This document shows positions 3,827 to 6,108 of a DNA stretch of 6,108 nt, in pieces. The DNA is from Candidatus Manganitrophaceae bacterium (GTDB lineage: Bacteria > Nitrospirota > Nitrospiria > SBBL01 > Manganitrophaceae). The position numbers and the translations under genes were made by a program. Under the pieces are notes generated by a model. That model saw only the letters and a list, made by a program, of their open reading frames with translations, was not told the origin of the DNA and did no database searches. The stretch spans positions 1 through 6,108 of the forward strand of contig SCUR01000542.1 of assembly GCA_004297235.1 (NCBI GenBank), written 5' to 3'. The first letter of the stretch is position 1. Each line of letters begins with the position of its first letter.

Positions 3827-5143
3827 ATGACAGACCCGAATGATAAAAGACCTCCTCTGGCCTGGCGGATGCGTCCGAGGGATTTCTCGGAATTCGTCGG
3901 GCAGGAGCACCTGGTTGCGCCGGGGAAATTCCTCCGTCGCGCCGTGGAGGCCGATCGGGTCTCTTCCCTCATCCTTTTCGGACCGCCCGGTTGCGGCAAA
4001 ACGGCCCTGGCCCACCTGATCGCCGCCTACAGCAAATCGGACTTCGTCGATATCAACGCCGTCACCGCCGGCGTGGCCGATGTCCGCCAGGTGATTGCCA
4101 AGGCCCGGGAAGAAAAGGCCCGTTCCGGCCGAAAGACCCTTCTCCTGGTCGATGAGATCCACCGGTTCAACAAGGTCCAGCAATCGGCGCTGCTTCCCGA
4201 CGTCGAAAAGGGAAATATCACCCTGGTCGGCGCTTCCACCCAAAATCCGTTCTTCTCCATCATTCCGGCCCTTTCCTCCCGCTCGCAGATCGTCGAGCTG
4301 AAGCCGCTTCCGGTAGAGGGGCTTCGATCGCTTCTTCGGCGGGCCCTGTCCGATCCCGATCGGGGCTTCGGAAATCTAAAGGTCCGGCTGACGGAAGAGG
4401 CCGAGCGGCATCTGATCGAAACGACCGAAGGGGATGCGCGGCGCCTCCTCAATGCCTTGGAGATCGGGGTGATGACCACCCCCCCCGATGCGGAGGGGAT
4501 CATCCCGTTCGATCTCGCCGTCGCCGAAGAGTCGGTCCAGAAAAAAGGACTGGTCTATGAGAGCGGGGACAGCCACTACGATACGATCTCCGCTTTTATC
4601 AAGAGCCTTCGCGGTTCCGATCCCGACGCGGCGGTCTACTGGCTGGCGAAGATGATTTATGCCGGTGAAGATCCGCTTTTCATCGCGCGACGCCTGGTCA
4701 TCGCCGCCTCCGAAGATGTCGGCAATGCCGATCCGCGCGCCCTGGTCGTGGCGGTCGCGGCGCTCCATGCGTTGGAGGCGATCGGAATGCCGGAGGGGAA
4801 AATTCCGCTCGCCCAGGCGGCGGTCTACATCGCCACGGCGCCCAAGAGCAACGCTTCGTATAGGGCGATCAACGCGGCCCTGGAGGAGATCGAATCGGGG
4901 CGGGTGATGGAGGTCCCCTCCTTTCTGAAAGATGCCCACTACAGCAGCGCCCCGCGATTGGGTCGGGGGAAGGGATATCTCTACCCGCACGACTACCCCG
5001 ATCACTTCGTTCCCCAGCTCTATCTTCCCGAAGAGAAGACCTTTTATCGGCCTTCAGACCAGGGAGAGGAGAAGCGGATCGCCGAGCGGCTGCGGGGCTG
5101 GCGGGAGAAACAGCGGGCGGTACGGAAAAAACCAAAACCGTAG
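3827..5143 (+). CDS. rarA: Replication-associated recombination ATPase RarA (MgsA)
   Basis: This 438-residue protein has the full RarA length (E. coli about 447). It has an N-terminal AAA+ module: the PLAWRMRP and FVGQEHL entry motifs (10-17, 23-29), Walker A GPPGCGKT (52-59), Walker B LLLVDE (105-110) followed by IHRFNK, sensor 1 TQN (138-140), an arginine finger at SSR (Arg152) and sensor 2 in GDARRLLN (202-209). The C-terminal half carries the tetramerisation region typical of the family (GSDPDAAVYWLAKMI, ARRLVIAASEDVGNADP, PLAQAAVYIATAPKSNAS, then the SAPRLGRGKGYLYPHDYP segment). RarA/Mgs1/WRNIP1 proteins act at stalled forks and single-strand/double-strand junctions and interact with SSB and the replisome. 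All catalytic residues are present. xseA follows after 39 bases on the same strand. The 3' end runs into a palindrome that supplies the TAG stop. Confidence 0.97.
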   Translation: MTDPNDKRPPLAWRMRPRDFSEFVGQEHLVAPGKFLRRAVEADRVSSLILFGPPGCGKTALAHLIAAYSKSDFVDINAVTAGVADVRQVIAKAREEKARSGRKTLLLVDEIHRFNKVQQSALLPDVEKGNITLVGASTQNPFFSIIPALSSRSQIVELKPLPVEGLRSLLRRALSDPDRGFGNLKVRLTEEAERHLIETTEGDARRLLNALEIGVMTTPPDAEGIIPFDLAVAEESVQKKGLVYESGDSHYDTISAFIKSLRGSDPDAAVYWLAKMIYAGEDPLFIARRLVIAASEDVGNADPRALVVAVAALHALEAIGMPEGKIPLAQAAVYIATAPKSNASYRAINAALEEIESGRVMEVPSFLKDAHYSSAPRLGRGKGYLYPHDYPDHFVPQLYLPEEKTFYRPSDQGEEKRIAERLRGWREKQRAVRKKPKP

Positions 5144-5167
5144 AGCCGTCCCGCCGGGACGTCTCTA
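5141..5167. repeat. Short palindromic element starting at the rarA stop codon
   Basis: TAGAG (5141-5145) pairs with CTCTA (5163-5167) and CGTCCC (5147-5152) with GGGACG (5156-5161), with one C/T mismatch and a GCC loop: 11 of 12 possible pairs. It begins with the TAG stop of rarA and has no T-run, so it is not an intrinsic terminator. The GAGACG...CGTCTCTA style of its arms resembles short dispersed extragenic palindromes I recall from several GC-rich and cyanobacterial genomes. One copy here cannot prove that it is repetitive. Confidence 0.55.
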
Positions 5168-5182
5168 CAAAGAAGGGGATAA

Positions 5183-6108
5183 ATGGCTTTTTCTCCGATC
5201 CAGTCCTCCGAACGGAAGATCCTCACCGTCCAACAACTCACCGCGCAGATCCGCACTGAAATCGAGCGGCGGTTCTCCGACCTCTGGGTGGCGGGAGAGG
5301 TGGCCAATCTCAAGATCCCCTCGTCGGGACATGTCTACTTTACCCTCAAGGATGCCGCCTCCCAGATCAAGGCGATCATCTTCCGATCGCACGGGCGGTT
5401 TCTCCGGTTCACCCCCAAGGAGGGTCAGTCGGTCCTGATCCGCGGACACCTGACCGTTTATGAGGCCAAGGGGGAGTATCAACTCATTGTCGATTACATC
5501 GAGCCACGGGGGGCGGGGGCGCTGCAAGGGGCCTTCGAGGCGCTCAAGGAGAAGCTGCGCGCCGAAGGGCTTTTCGATCCGGGCCGCAAGAAGGAGATTC
5601 CCCCTTTTCCCCAACGCATCGCCCTGATCACCTCATCGACCGGCGCCGTGCTTCGCGATCTGATGAAGGTCTTCACGCGAACCGATCTTCCCTTCTCCAT
5701 CCTCATCTATCCGGTCGCCGTCCAAGGCGACGGGGCTGCCGACGAGATCGCCCGGGCGCTCGACGCGCTGAATCACCGGAGCCGACCTGCCGCCGCCGAT
5801 CGGATCGATCTGTTGATCCTGGCGCGGGGGGGCGGATCGCTCGAAGACCTCTGGGCCTTTAACGAAGAGATCGTCGCGCGGGCCATCGCCCGATCCGAGA
5901 TCCCGGTCATCTCGGCGGTGGGGCATGAGACCGACACCACCATCGCCGACTTCGTCGCCGACCTGCGCGCGCCGACCCCTTCCATCGCAGCCGAGATCGT
6001 CGTCCGAAACGTCGGCGAGAGACTCGATCGATTCCATTCGTTGAATGCGACCTTGGTCGAGACGATCCGGGGGCGGATCGCGGCCGATCGGAACCATCTC
6101 CAATATGA
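5183..6108 (+). CDS. xseA: Exodeoxyribonuclease VII large subunit (3' truncated)
   Basis: The frame opens at ATG 5183 after AAGGGG (5173-5178) and stays open to the window end: 308 codons of a protein usually about 400-450 residues long. An N-terminal OB-fold nucleic-acid-binding domain (about 12-110) begins at LTVQQLTAQI and contains LWVAGEVANLKIPSSGHVYF and RGHLTVYEAKGEYQL. The catalytic domain follows, with PPFPQRIALITSSTGAVLRD (140-159), VQGDGAADEIARAL, ARGGGSLEDLW (214-224), GHETDTTIADFVADLRAPTP (from His248 at position 2) and SIAAE. As I recall, the E. coli active site is Asp155, Arg205, His238 and Asp241; the likely equivalents here are Asp159, Arg215, His248 and Asp251. With the small subunit XseB it degrades single-stranded DNA from both ends to oligonucleotides. 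The coiled-coil region that binds XseB starts near the window end. xseB, commonly next, is not visible. Confidence 0.96.
   Translation, partial: MAFSPIQSSERKILTVQQLTAQIRTEIERRFSDLWVAGEVANLKIPSSGHVYFTLKDAASQIKAIIFRSHGRFLRFTPKEGQSVLIRGHLTVYEAKGEYQLIVDYIEPRGAGALQGAFEALKEKLRAEGLFDPGRKKEIPPFPQRIALITSSTGAVLRDLMKVFTRTDLPFSILIYPVAVQGDGAADEIARALDALNHRSRPAAADRIDLLILARGGGSLEDLWAFNEEIVARAIARSEIPVISAVGHETDTTIADFVADLRAPTPSIAAEIVVRNVGERLDRFHSLNATLVETIRGRIAADRNHLQY

Noticed and set aside
4376..5005. A 209-residue minus-strand frame opposite rarA
   Set aside because: It is antisense to strongly conserved rarA coding sequence and is rich in Arg, Gly and Asp, as expected of a shadow frame.
1..6108. A novel defence system, CRISPR array, mobile element or biosynthetic cluster
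   Set aside because: There are no repeat-spacer arrays, transposase or integrase genes, toxin-antitoxin pairs or other unfamiliar multi-gene modules. Nearly every gene belongs to a known family.

Overview
The window comes from a GC-rich bacterial chromosome with a Gram-negative envelope: it encodes a TonB energy transducer and two proteins with export signals. The mix of genes (a SmbP-type His-rich metal-binding protein, an exported DUF192 protein, a ZapB-like/ZapA pair followed by 6S RNA, then rarA and xseA) would suit Nitrospirota or a neighbouring deltaproteobacteria-like lineage. That placement is a guess from gene content and style, not a measurement.

Layout. (1) 1-525, plus: the 3' part of a class I SAM-dependent methyltransferase gene whose start lies outside the window. 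(2) A bidirectional intrinsic terminator (about 513-548) separates it from a convergent minus-strand pair: smbP (574-1005) and a DUF192 gene (1088-1534). (3) A divergent control region (1535-1645) holds two near-consensus sigma70-type promoters facing away from each other. Each -10 element sits only 6-7 bases from the start codon of its gene, so both DUF192 and tonB look leaderless. (4) 1646-2644, plus: tonB. (5) 2645-2942: a mostly featureless gap ending in a strong promoter with a palindrome at the predicted start point. (6) 2943-3489: zapB-like and zapA genes overlapping by 11 bases. (7) 3501-3735: promoter, 6S RNA and terminator. (8) 3827-5143: rarA. (9) A hairpin that begins at the rarA stop codon, then xseA (5183 to the window end, 3' truncated).

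How the genes fit together. The right half is a housekeeping block: FtsZ-ring accessory proteins (ZapB-like, ZapA), 6S RNA that regulates RNA polymerase, and two DNA-repair/replication genes (RarA ATPase, exonuclease VII large subunit). The left half is centred on the envelope and metals: periplasmic SmbP, exported DUF192, and TonB, which powers outer-membrane uptake. A joint role in metal handling is plausible but inferred only from adjacency.

I do not see a new defence, mobile or biosynthetic system here. The observations most worth a second look are the paired leaderless divergent promoters, the 6S RNA, the SmbP-like protein, and the short palindrome that supplies the rarA stop codon.
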